Assembly (NCBI GenBank): GCA_938041275.1
Contig: CALISH010000045.1
Coordinates: 1-18,866, forward strand
Length of the DNA: 18,866 nucleotides
Reading direction: 5' to 3'
Origin: an uncultured Solobacterium sp.
Lineage (GTDB): Bacteria; Bacillota_I; Bacilli_A; Erysipelotrichales; Erysipelotrichaceae
In this document: piece by piece, positions 1-8,200 of the stretch
How the letters are laid out: every line of letters begins with the position of its first letter
Position numbering within the stretch: position 1 is the stretch's first letter
Position numbers and translations under genes: made by a program
Notes under the pieces: generated by a model
The model's database searches: none
Seen by the model: only the letters and a program-made list of their open reading frames with translations
Told to the model about the DNA's origin: nothing

Positions 1-54
1 GTGATTATGACATGGTTTAAGATTGATATACAGGTACTACCTATTTAGCGTTTA

Positions 55-291
55 CTAAGCTTCCCCAATAATTCGCTCATGCAAATCATATAAAATCTCA
101 ATTTTATTACTTATTTGCTTTGCAGTTTCTACTGCTCTAGTATATGGAGATGTATAGCAATAATCTATATTTAAAAACAATGCTCGCTTAGATCCTGCAA
201 GTTTCAAACCTTCAGTCGAAAGGGGGATTAATGATGTTTCTAAGTTAATCTTTTCAGGAATTGAGTGTCTCATTAAATATATTGTTTTCAT
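55..291 (-). pseudogene. Truncated histidine phosphatase (phosphoglycerate mutase-like)
   Basis: The 78-residue product matches the N-terminal part of the histidine phosphatase superfamily. An RH pair at residues 8-9 (MRHS) supplies the phospho-accepting histidine. The core motif SPYTRAVETA at 48-57 carries the second conserved arginine, and a LHER element follows near 70. Family members are usually about 180-230 residues. Here a TAG at 55-57, followed at once by TAA, ends the frame just after the HER element. The C-terminal half with the second catalytic histidine is missing, and the 54 bases left in the window do not restore it in another frame. A ribosome site, AGGA, lies a few bases before the ATG. 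This is most likely a decayed remnant; a short functional protein cannot be excluded. Confidence 0.6.
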
Positions 292-390
292 TTTATCCTA
301 CTCGTTTATATATACTAATCATGATTTTTCTGTATTCAGATTGCTAATACATGAGAAACATTCACATTAATCACTCGCTCAAGATTTAGA

Positions 391-1041
391 TTATTGGTGA
401 TACTTATTAAAATGATCGATAAAAATAGTTAAGAATACAAGAACCGATTTGTTATCATCATCTTCGCAAACTACACCGTATCTCTTAGATTTATAAGTTG
501 TATTTATAACAGATCCAATTGTTTTTCCAGAAGATGTATCAATAATTCTATATTTCCCTAAATTGAAATCACCCATTGCTATCCATGAATTAAAACTTGT
601 TTTATATACTCGTTTATTGCCTTCTGTAGTAATAATGATATCTCCAAAAGAATCACCTAAATTAAATGAATATTTTACAAATTCTTTTTTACTAAACAGC
701 GATTTGTCTTCAATAACTTTTTTCTGAATACTACCTATCTTTCCCTTTAGGACATCATAAAAAGCCAAAGAATACCCATCTTTATTTATAGTCAATAAAG
801 TACTATATAGTTCCTCTTTCTTTTTTGTATAAACTCTATAAATACCTTCCCCAATTTCTCTATCACAATCCACGAATAAACAATATTCGTTTTCCTTTGC
901 CATTTTACTTAATTGTGATTTATTAGTTTTTTCTTCAATTACACTTAAAGCTCCCCCAATAACAGACAATCCCGTGCCAACTGTTGCACCAACGACTGCT
1001 TCCTTCATTGCGCCCTTTAAAGCATCTTTAAATATCCCCAT
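391..1041 (-). CDS. Hypothetical protein, possible LURP-one/tubby-like fold
   Basis: The 216-residue protein is not assignable to a named family with certainty. Residues 1-35 form an amphipathic start and a glycine-rich hydrophobic stretch (GATVGTGLSVIGGA, 18-31) like a glycine zipper. Residues about 80-210 alternate short beta strands with G-x-I-G-S turns at 101-104 and 174-177, and end in a hydrophobic segment with FID (207-209). That layout resembles LURP-one-related/tubby-like proteins, which are 12-stranded barrels around a central helix; this is inference from pattern alone. A good ribosome site (AAAGGGG) precedes the ATG. No enzyme motif is visible. The gene lies beside the truncated phosphatase in AT-rich DNA and may be accessory. 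Confidence 0.6.
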   Translation of the reverse strand: MGIFKDALKGAMKEAVVGATVGTGLSVIGGALSVIEEKTNKSQLSKMAKENEYCLFVDCDREIGEGIYRVYTKKKEELYSTLLTINKDGYSLAFYDVLKGKIGSIQKKVIEDKSLFSKKEFVKYSFNLGDSFGDIIITTEGNKRVYKTSFNSWIAMGDFNLGKYRIIDTSSGKTIGSVINTTYKSKRYGVVCEDDDNKSVLVFLTIFIDHFNKYHQ

Positions 1042-1076
1042 GATATCCCCTTTAGTTAACTATATCTACATTCTAA

Positions 1077-1105
1077 ATCTTATTAAAAATGTCCCATTTT
1101 TTCAA
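1077..1105 (-). promoter_or_regulatory. Promoter for the 391-1041 gene
   Basis: Read on the minus strand there is a TTGAAA -35 (1100-1105) and a TAAGAT -10 (1077-1082), separated by 17 bases. The predicted start of transcription is near 1070, leaving a short leader before the AAAGGGG ribosome site. Confidence 0.5.
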
Positions 1106-1209
1106 CTTACCATTATAAAACCTAGTATTGTCAAGAAGCACTACACAATTATCCTTTCATCCTTTTTGGAATTCTTCTTTATTTTCACACGAAATCACAT
1201 AGTGTTTTA

Positions 1210-1236
1210 TTAGCACTCTCATTTCGAATGTGCTAA
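1210..1236 (+). promoter_or_regulatory. CIRCE-like HrcA operator upstream of ftsH
   Basis: The site reads TTAGCACTC, nine bases, ATGTGCTAA. The CIRCE consensus bound by the heat-shock repressor HrcA is TTAGCACTC-N9-GAGTGCTAA, so 16 of 18 arm positions match with exactly the right spacing. It ends 31 bases before the ftsH start codon. An extended -10 (TGCTAAAAT, -10 hexamer at 1234-1239) overlaps the right arm, and TTAGCA at 1210-1215 can act as the -35 with 18-base spacing, so a bound repressor would cover the promoter. HrcA itself is not in the window. Confidence 0.8.
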
Positions 1237-1267
1237 AATCTTTTTATCCGAAAGGAGTTTTATAAAT

Positions 1268-3127
1268 ATGAATGATAACAAGAAGAAAAAACCTCTTGTG
1301 TACTACTATGCATTTGTCGCAATTGTATTAGTATTACTCAACTTGGTTTTACGACCTGTACTTCAGCAGGCACAAATTGAAGAAGTTCCGTATAGTACAT
1401 TTATTCAACAAACCACCGATGACAAAATTGATGAGGTGACGATTGAGTCTTCTCAGATTACATACAAGCTCAAAGATGGCGATACAGTATATTCTACTGT
1501 AAAAATAAATGACCCAGATTTAGTCGATCGTCTCGAAAGTCATGACGTGAAGTTCTCTGGTACACGTGTACAACAGGGTTCTCTATTTATGAACATCTTC
1601 TTTGGTTGGATTCTTCCAATCATCATTGCGGTAATGTTAATGCGTTATGTTAACCGTACAATGCAAGGTGGTGGAAAAGATTCTCCACTTGGAGGTGGAG
1701 GCCTTGGTGGAATGTTCAACCTAGGCAAATCAAATGCACGTGTTTACGATAAGGATAAGACAACGATTCGTTTCCACGATGTTGCTGGTGAGGATGAAGC
1801 CAAAGAGAATCTGCAGGAAATTGTAAACTATCTACATGATCCAAATCAGTTTAAATCCATTGGTGCGACAATGCCAAAGGGTATTCTCTTAGTTGGTCCT
1901 CCAGGAACAGGTAAGACCATGCTTGCAAAGGCAGTCGCGGGTGAATCAAACGTACCATTCTTCTCTATCTCTGGTTCAGAGTTTGTAGAGATGTTTGTAG
2001 GTATGGGTGCTTCCAAAGTTCGTAGTTTATTCAAGGACGCAAAAGAAAAAGCACCATGTATTGTATTCATCGATGAAATCGATGCGATTGGTGGTAAGCG
2101 TAATGCAGGTAACTTTGGTGGTAATGATGAACGCGAACAAACATTAAACCAGTTACTCACAGAAATGGATGGATTTGAAGGTAATAACGGTATTGTCGTA
2201 CTAGCAGCTACAAACCGTCCTGAAAATCTAGACCCTGCTCTACTACGTCCAGGAAGATTTGACCGTCGTGTTCCAGTTGAGTTACCTGACCTTCAAGGTC
2301 GTGAAGATATCTTAAAGGTACACGCAAAGAAAGTTAAGACTGAACCAGGCATTGATTACAATGTAGTTGCACGCATGGCTTCTGGTGCCTCTGGTGCAGA
2401 GCTTGCAAATATCATCAACGAAGCTGCTTTACGTGCTGTACGTGAAAAGAGAAATGCAGTTAGTCAGAAAGACTTAGAAGAAAGTATTGAAGTCGTTATT
2501 GCAGGATACCAAAAGAAGAATGCAATTCTAACGGATAAAGAAAAACTAGTTGTTGCATATCACGAAGTTGGACATGCATTAGTTGCGGCACTACAAACAC
2601 ATAGTGCACCTGTACAGAAGATTACAATCATCCCACGTACAAGTGGTGCTCTAGGCTATACAATGCAGGTAGAAGAAGGTAACCATCCTCTTTACACGAA
2701 GTCTGAATTAGAAAATCGTATTGCGACACTTACAGGTGGCCGTGCAGCGGAAGAAGTTGAGTTTGGTCAAGTTACTACAGGTGCTTCTAACGATATCGAA
2801 CAGGCAACGAAGATTGCTCGTGCCATGATTACACGTTACGGTATGAGTGATGAATTCGATATGGTCGCAATGGAGACTGTAAATAACAAGTACCTTGGTG
2901 GTGATGCGTCACTTGCATGTTCAGATGGTACAGCTTCAACAATCGATCAAAAGGTTGTAGCTCTCGTGAAACAACAACACGACAAAGCAAAACAACTATT
3001 AACGAAACATAAAGCAGACCTTGATCGCATTGCACAGTTCTTATATCAAAAAGAAACAATTACTGGTGAAGAATTCATGGAGATTCTTGAAAAGAAAGAA
3101 GACTTTGAATTACCAGTAGTACAATAG
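1268..3127 (+). CDS. ftsH: ATP-dependent zinc metalloprotease FtsH
   Basis: This is a membrane-bound AAA+ protease that extracts and degrades membrane and soluble proteins. The 619-residue length is close to family norms. Membrane segments lie near 11-28 and 107-125 around an extracytoplasmic domain. The AAA module has Walker A GPPGTGKT (210-217), Walker B with DE at 269-270, and a second region of homology at 312-333 ending in RPGRFDRR. The zinc site is HEVGH at 432-436 (HEAGH is commoner), and D509 in the SNDIEQAT segment is the probable third ligand. GAAAGGAG sits just before the ATG. The gene stands alone, not behind tilS-hpt as in many relatives, and is flanked by its own CIRCE-like operator and a terminator, so heat-shock control by HrcA is likely. 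Confidence 0.98.
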   Translation: MNDNKKKKPLVYYYAFVAIVLVLLNLVLRPVLQQAQIEEVPYSTFIQQTTDDKIDEVTIESSQITYKLKDGDTVYSTVKINDPDLVDRLESHDVKFSGTRVQQGSLFMNIFFGWILPIIIAVMLMRYVNRTMQGGGKDSPLGGGGLGGMFNLGKSNARVYDKDKTTIRFHDVAGEDEAKENLQEIVNYLHDPNQFKSIGATMPKGILLVGPPGTGKTMLAKAVAGESNVPFFSISGSEFVEMFVGMGASKVRSLFKDAKEKAPCIVFIDEIDAIGGKRNAGNFGGNDEREQTLNQLLTEMDGFEGNNGIVVLAATNRPENLDPALLRPGRFDRRVPVELPDLQGREDILKVHAKKVKTEPGIDYNVVARMASGASGAELANIINEAALRAVREKRNAVSQKDLEESIEVVIAGYQKKNAILTDKEKLVVAYHEVGHALVAALQTHSAPVQKITIIPRTSGALGYTMQVEEGNHPLYTKSELENRIATLTGGRAAEEVEFGQVTTGASNDIEQATKIARAMITRYGMSDEFDMVAMETVNNKYLGGDASLACSDGTASTIDQKVVALVKQQHDKAKQLLTKHKADLDRIAQFLYQKETITGEEFMEILEKKEDFELPVVQ

Positions 3128-3156
3128 CCTTCACATTCGTGAAGGTTTTTCTTTTT
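3128..3156 (+). terminator. Rho-independent terminator of ftsH
   Basis: The inverted repeat CCTTCAC-ATTC-GTGAAGG (3128-3145) is followed by a T-rich run to 3156. It begins at the base after the ftsH stop codon. Confidence 0.9.
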
Positions 3157-3157
3157 G

Positions 3158-3185
3158 CCAAAAGAAAAACCGGTATTCACCGGTT
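3158..3185 (-). terminator. Rho-independent terminator of rpiB, overlapping its stop codon
   Basis: On the minus strand AACCGG-TGAATA-CCGGTT runs straight into TTTCTTTT. The AA of the first arm belongs to the rpiB TAA stop (3184-3186), so the stem starts inside the stop codon. The same design recurs after secG. Confidence 0.85.
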
Positions 3186-3630
3186 AAAAGTTTCTCGCTT
3201 CGATGTCCATTACCATGTTTACTCTGCGTTCATGGCGACCACCTTCAAATTCAGTATTCATGAATTCATCTACAAGCATCTTCGCCGTTTCGATTCCAAT
3301 CACTCTTGAACCAAAAGCGATGATATTTGCATTGTTATGTAATCTTGAATATCTAGCACTATATGGTTCAGAGCAGATACATGCACGAATGCCCTTCACT
3401 TTATTACATGCAATACCAATTCCGACACCAGTTCCACAGATTGCGATACCGCGTTCTACTTCACCATTCACAACAGCCATCGATACCTTTTCACCCCAGA
3501 TAGGATAATCTGTACTTTCCGATAAATCTGTACCGTAGTTAACAACTTCATGTCCTTGTGATTCAAGATACGCAACAAGTTCTTTCTTCATCTCTACGGA
3601 TGCGTGGTCATTTGCAATACCGATTCTCAT
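3184..3630 (-). CDS. rpiB: Ribose 5-phosphate isomerase B
   Basis: It interconverts ribose 5-phosphate and ribulose 5-phosphate in the non-oxidative pentose phosphate pathway, in the cytoplasm. The 148-residue protein is full length for the RpiB/LacA/LacB family. Visible motifs are NDHA at 7-10, the catalytic loop ICGTGVGIGIACNKVKGIRA at 64-83 with the active cysteine C65, and the LHNNANII segment with H98. The single-subunit form argues for RpiB over the paired galactose 6-phosphate isomerase subunits LacA and LacB, although substrate cannot be proved from sequence. Its ATG overlaps the lgt stop in ATGA (3627-3630), and GGAGGT lies inside the end of lgt, which suggests translational coupling. 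Confidence 0.93.
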   Translation of the reverse strand: MRIGIANDHASVEMKKELVAYLESQGHEVVNYGTDLSESTDYPIWGEKVSMAVVNGEVERGIAICGTGVGIGIACNKVKGIRACICSEPYSARYSRLHNNANIIAFGSRVIGIETAKMLVDEFMNTEFEGGRHERRVNMVMDIEARNF

Positions 3631-4400
3631 GCGGCTACCTCCTTTTTCAAATCTGAATGATTTTGTCTATACCATAGCAAAAACGCTCCTGCTAAGAATA
3701 CAAAGATAGAAATAAACTGTGATGTGGAGAATATCCAAATTTGCCCACGGATTAAATCACCACGTAAGAACTCTACTAAGAATCTACCTAATCCATATAG
3801 GACTAAATACCACGCTGCTGTATCTTCAGGGTGCTTACCTTTTAATAAGTTTCTTAGTAAGAAGGCAAAGATTAAGAAGTTACCTGCAGAAGAAATTAAC
3901 TCTGTAGGAATAACCTTGATACCAGCACCAGGGCCTAAAGATTCTGCCGGGAATTCTACACCATACCAAGCTGTTGTTCGAATACCATAACAGCATCCAG
4001 CAAAGAAACATCCAATTCGTCCAAAGCCTTGTCCTAGTGAAACAGCAGGCATTAGTACATTTGCGTACTTCATGAAGTCCCACTTCTTCCACTTACAGTA
4101 GATCCACGCCGCAATAATACCAGCGATGATTCCACCATAGACCACAAATCCTTCATTACTCAAAATCACTACAGGATTCTGTACGAATGAATCCCATACT
4201 GTAAAGATATAGAGTAACTTCGCTCCAATGAATCCAAAGATGATAATAAAGAAAATCATTCCATCAATCTTTTCATATTCTAGTCCTTGTTTCTTTGCTA
4301 GACGTTCTGATAACCAAAACGCAAACAAGATACCAACTGCAATCATGAATCCATATCCATGTACAGTTACAGGACCAATTTTAAACCAGTCATTAAACAT
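3627..4400 (-). CDS. lgt: Phosphatidylglycerol-prolipoprotein diacylglyceryl transferase
   Basis: This integral membrane enzyme transfers diacylglycerol from phosphatidylglycerol to the lipobox cysteine of prolipoproteins, the first step of lipoprotein maturation. The 257 residues have about seven membrane segments. Family landmarks include HGYG at 14-17, a GG-I-AG helix at 89-94, the Lgt signature GRIGCFFAGCCYG at 127-139 and PTELI at 165-169. LYGLGRFLVEFLRGD at 201-215 carries the essential arginine and glutamate. The cysteine-rich variant of the signature, in place of the textbook GRxGNFxNxExYG, is typical of some clostridial and related sequences. GGAGG lies nine bases before the ATG. The gene is followed by rpiB with an ATGA overlap. 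Confidence 0.96.
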   Translation of the reverse strand: MFNDWFKIGPVTVHGYGFMIAVGILFAFWLSERLAKKQGLEYEKIDGMIFFIIIFGFIGAKLLYIFTVWDSFVQNPVVILSNEGFVVYGGIIAGIIAAWIYCKWKKWDFMKYANVLMPAVSLGQGFGRIGCFFAGCCYGIRTTAWYGVEFPAESLGPGAGIKVIPTELISSAGNFLIFAFLLRNLLKGKHPEDTAAWYLVLYGLGRFLVEFLRGDLIRGQIWIFSTSQFISIFVFLAGAFLLWYRQNHSDLKKEVAA

Positions 4401-4422
4401 TAAAAACTTCCTCCATGTCTCT

Positions 4423-4451
4423 ATTTTAAGTGATTGTATTGAAAATGAGAA
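4423..4451 (-). promoter_or_regulatory. Promoter for lgt-rpiB
   Basis: On the minus strand there is a TTCTCA -35 (4446-4451) and a TAAAAT -10 (4423-4428), separated by 17 bases. The -35 lies in the foot of the hairpin that ends the upstream gene, so the terminator and the promoter are packed together. Confidence 0.5.
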
Positions 4452-4472
4452 GTCAGGCTATTCCGACTTCTC
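4447..4472 (-). terminator. Hairpin at the end of the DUF308 gene
   Basis: GAGAAGTC and GACTTCTC form an eight-pair stem that spans the TAG stop codon (4458-4460), with further GG/CC pairing inside. Only a short T run (ATTTTC) follows, so termination may be partial and some transcripts may read into lgt. Confidence 0.55.
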
Positions 4473-5102
4473 TTCTTCCGTATTTGATTTGACAGTTTCT
4501 TCTACTGGTTTTTCTTCCACTTCAGCTTCGATTACTCTTCCATTTATTTCAAAGCTCTTCAAAAACTTATGAAATTTATCTGCAATAAATAAGATTACAA
4601 AAATATCTGAAATACCACAATAAACCAAACTAATACCAATCACGACAAATAAAGTTTTTTGTAATTGTACCCCTGTTAAGAAGAACATAACAACAAAGCC
4701 TAAAACAATAGATACTGCGGATAAAACAATATACGTAAAATATTGCGAAGAACCAATACGTTTTGCAACAACTGCATTTTGCAATTTACCAATTCCATCT
4801 GCGATAATCAAAAGCCCTAATAGTACCGGTATAATATCCAGCAAAATCTGCTGTTTAAAAATAATGATAAGACCAGCTGTAATTGCCATAATTCCAATTG
4901 AAAATTCATTACGGCGTAAACTATCCTTTACGTTAATTACAAAATATGTTGTTAAAGATACGATACCGTATACCACAAGAGCAATTCCTAATACATATGC
5001 AATAAGATTGCGGCTACTCTCTGGATAAACAATCAGCAACAATCCAGCAATAATATATCCAATTCCGACTAAAATAGATCTCCATTTAATTTGTTTTAAC
5101 AT
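4458..5102 (-). CDS. DUF308/HdeD-family membrane protein
   Basis: The predicted product has 214 residues and six membrane segments near 9-26, 31-52, 66-82, 86-104, 122-144 and 150-172. They are arranged as repeated hairpins with G-x-L-L-I-x-x-G patterns, as in the HdeD/DUF308 family. HdeD is linked to acid resistance in Escherichia coli, but the role of Gram-positive members is unknown and none is claimed here. A charged tail rich in glutamate and lysine (190-214) should face the cytoplasm. The start was moved to the internal ATG at 5102, because AAGGGGG lies four bases before it. A longer frame to 5165 has no ribosome site. Confidence 0.8.
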   Translation of the reverse strand: MLKQIKWRSILVGIGYIIAGLLLIVYPESSRNLIAYVLGIALVVYGIVSLTTYFVINVKDSLRRNEFSIGIMAITAGLIIIFKQQILLDIIPVLLGLLIIADGIGKLQNAVVAKRIGSSQYFTYIVLSAVSIVLGFVVMFFLTGVQLQKTLFVVIGISLVYCGISDIFVILFIADKFHKFLKSFEINGRVIEAEVEEKPVEETVKSNTEEEKSE

Positions 5103-5175
5103 ATTAACCCCCTTTTCCATAGAAATATAGTAACACCAAAACATAAAAGAAATCATATGAAACATATCTTCCTAA

Positions 5176-5214
5176 TAAAAAAAGCTCAATTGAGTATATC
5201 TTGGTTGAGCTTTT
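5176..5214 (-). terminator. Terminator of the large surface-protein gene
   Basis: Arms AAAAGCTCAA (5180-5189) and TTGAGCTTTT (5205-5214) form a ten-pair stem. On the minus strand a run of about seven T follows. The hairpin begins about ten bases past the stop codon at 5224. Confidence 0.85.
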
Positions 5215-5223
5215 CATTTATTT

Positions 5224-8200
5224 TTAGTGTTTTTGTAAACGTGTTTTGAACAAATAGAGTGTCATTGCAAGACCTGCCACAAATAACAACGCAAAGGATG
5301 TTATAGATGTAGAATCCGATGTTTTTACAGAACTTACTTGTCCGTGTGACACTTGTTGTGATTGCGTAGAAGGAATTTGTGCCGACTTCATTTTCACAAA
5401 ATAATATACCGAGAACTTGTCATGGGAGAATGTAATCTCATTTCCATCCGTACTTTCTACATCAATTTTTTCCAAAGAACCATCATGCTTACGGTGATAA
5501 ATTTCAACACCTTCCGAAGACATTGTCTTCAAACTCACACGTACCTGCTTCTTTTCATCTACTGTAATTTCATTTCCAGCTTCATCTGCAAAGTAAATAT
5601 CATATGCTTCGTACTTCTCTACATTATTTAATTCTAAGCTTGCTTCCACAGAATTAATATGAAGAATAGCTGGCTTTTTCTCGGGCTTGCTTGGATTCAT
5701 CGGTTTCTCTGTTTCAGGCTTTTTATTGCCAGAAATTTTCTCTGTACCAAAGTACGCATCCGCAGAAGGTACTTCATCTGTAATACTCTTCCAATACAAA
5801 GGTTGATCATTTTCACTTGAAACTGTTAGAACCTTTCCATCTGTTGCCTTACCAATCGTTGTATCAAATAGCTCAACACCTTTTTCATGTGATTTACCTG
5901 GTGTTGAACCCTTTCCATATGCATTGCCTCCATTCAAGATTGCATACTTAACTGTAATCTTTCCGGTACCCACGACAGCGTTACCAGCATGTCCCCATGT
6001 TGAAGCACCACCAATAGCAACAAGTTTTCCTTTTCCTGTCACTTCACCATTGGAAAGTTCTAGAGCATTACCACCAATAGATGTCGTTGCAAAACGACCA
6101 CCACCATATACACCTAGTGTAGAATTTTCTGTTACATTAACAGTGCCATTTTCAATGCGTAAGGCAGGTTGTCCACCAACCTTCTTACCGTTATATTCAC
6201 CCGTAGCAGATTCATCTCCACGAATATAAACTTGACCCTTTATCGTAACATTCCCTTTGGCAACAACAACTGGAGTGTCAATTTTCTTAGCTTTATTACC
6301 ATCTGTTAAGAAGTTTGCATTAGAATAAATTTTAGAATCTTCAAGGGTTGCACCATCCTCTAAAATCAACTGTCCGTTAATCATAGCACCAGTGAGGAAC
6401 TTCGCATTCCCTAAATGGTCAACTTCATGGTTCATCTTAAAGGTACCACCCTTCTTTATAACGATTTCTCCATAAATAGAAGTATCTTTTAGATTTAACT
6501 TTGCGCCATCTTCAACAACAATACGTACACTACTATTCACAATCATATTAACCATTGTAAGATTAGCACCTGATGGAATCACAAGAGTATGCTTGATTTG
6601 ACCACCTTGCTCAATTGCTTGTCCTAGTTTTCCATATACACCTGTCGTATTTGATCCATACCATGCTTTGATGTCTTTTGGCACCGTCACGGTCTGAGAT
6701 GCATCGTGTGTAAATTCTGTAATCACCCATGGATTCATATCCCATATATATTTTCCATCTTTCATCTTTCGTGCATTTTCCACTTTGAGATGATCTTCCA
6801 ATTTCTCATTTGTACCATATACTTGGAAATATAAAACATTTGAACTGGCTGTTCTTCCTGCAGCATCTTTCACATTTACCTTAACAGGATATTTTCCAAT
6901 CTTATTTGGCGTTCCAGATAGTGTGATTGAACTATCATATACGTTATATACTGCTTTCATACCAGATTCCGGTGAAAGTTCAATCGTAAATTGCTTACGA
7001 TCTGCATATAAATTCTTCATCTGGCTTAATGGCTTCCAAGCACTTTCTGGCACGACAGCATCTTCGCTTTCTACTTCAGCCGCCTGTACTTGTACGTTAC
7101 TATTCTTATTTACGCTTGTAGATGTACTTGCACCTGAGATTGCATCGTACTTCTTTTGTCCTTGAATAGCACCTTCAAACGAACCAATGATTCTAACCTT
7201 GAGAATCTTTGTAGAGTTAACCTCTTCATCTTTCTGCGCCACAAAACGTGTACCTGCCTTGTTGGATTTTACATATTTAAAATGATATACTTTACCATTC
7301 TTTAATGTAACTGATACTAGTGCATCATCCCCTGGCTCATTCATGATAATTGTATGATTATTTTTATCCAAATAGTAACCACCGTTAAATGCTAACCACT
7401 TACTCGTTTTTTCTTCTTGTACTGCATGGTTGATTTGAATCTTTGTGATTTGATTGATTACTTCCTTTGGTTCAACACTAATCTTATAATCCCCAAAGGA
7501 GCTTACATCTGTCAATTTCACAACCTGTGAATTTTCCTCTGGTTGCTTCTTTGTATCTGGTGTTGGAGTTGGAGTTTCTACCGGTTTTGTTGAATTCTCA
7601 TTTTGTAAAACAAGTCTTTCCCCAACTTTATTTGTGGACTTATTATATTGGTACTGATATACCTTACCATCCTTCATCGTTAGCGATAACTTAGCACCAT
7701 CATTTGGTTCATTCATAATGATTTTATAATTTGTTTTATCCAAGTAGAAACCGCCATTAAATGCTTGGTATTTGTTCTCTTTTTCTTGCTGATCAACACC
7801 ATCAATTTGAAGCTTTGTAATATCATTTACATATTCTTGTGGTTCTATCTGTACCTCAAACTGTCCCAAGAAATATGCATCCTTCAACTTCAAATCAACT
7901 TTATTATCTTCTGGTTTCGGAGTTGTTTCAGGCTGAGGCTTTTCCTCTTCTGGAGTATTTTCCTTTGGAGTCTCTTGGTTTTTCTTTGTAAATATCACAC
8001 TGCTCTTATCATAAATACCAAAGAAACTCTGAGGATTTTTAATTGTAACTTTTAAATCTCCGGAACTAAAATGAATCGTAACAACATCATTTTCTTTTAA
8101 CGATGAGATGCCAATATTACCATCCTCTAGTAATGCATATTTTTCCGAAGCTATCAAATCGGATTTCTTATCAACTTTTGTGTATTCCTTATCATTAACA

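Noticed and set aside
974..1213. Plus-strand open frame across the divergent control region
   Set aside because: It is antisense to the start of the 216-residue gene and has no convincing ribosome site or domain; its end overlaps the CIRCE-like site.
4228..4572. Plus-strand frame across lgt and the DUF308 gene end
   Set aside because: It is antisense to two well-supported genes and crosses their terminator and promoter.
5924..6229. Plus-strand frame inside the surface-protein gene
   Set aside because: Antisense shadow of a repetitive coding region.
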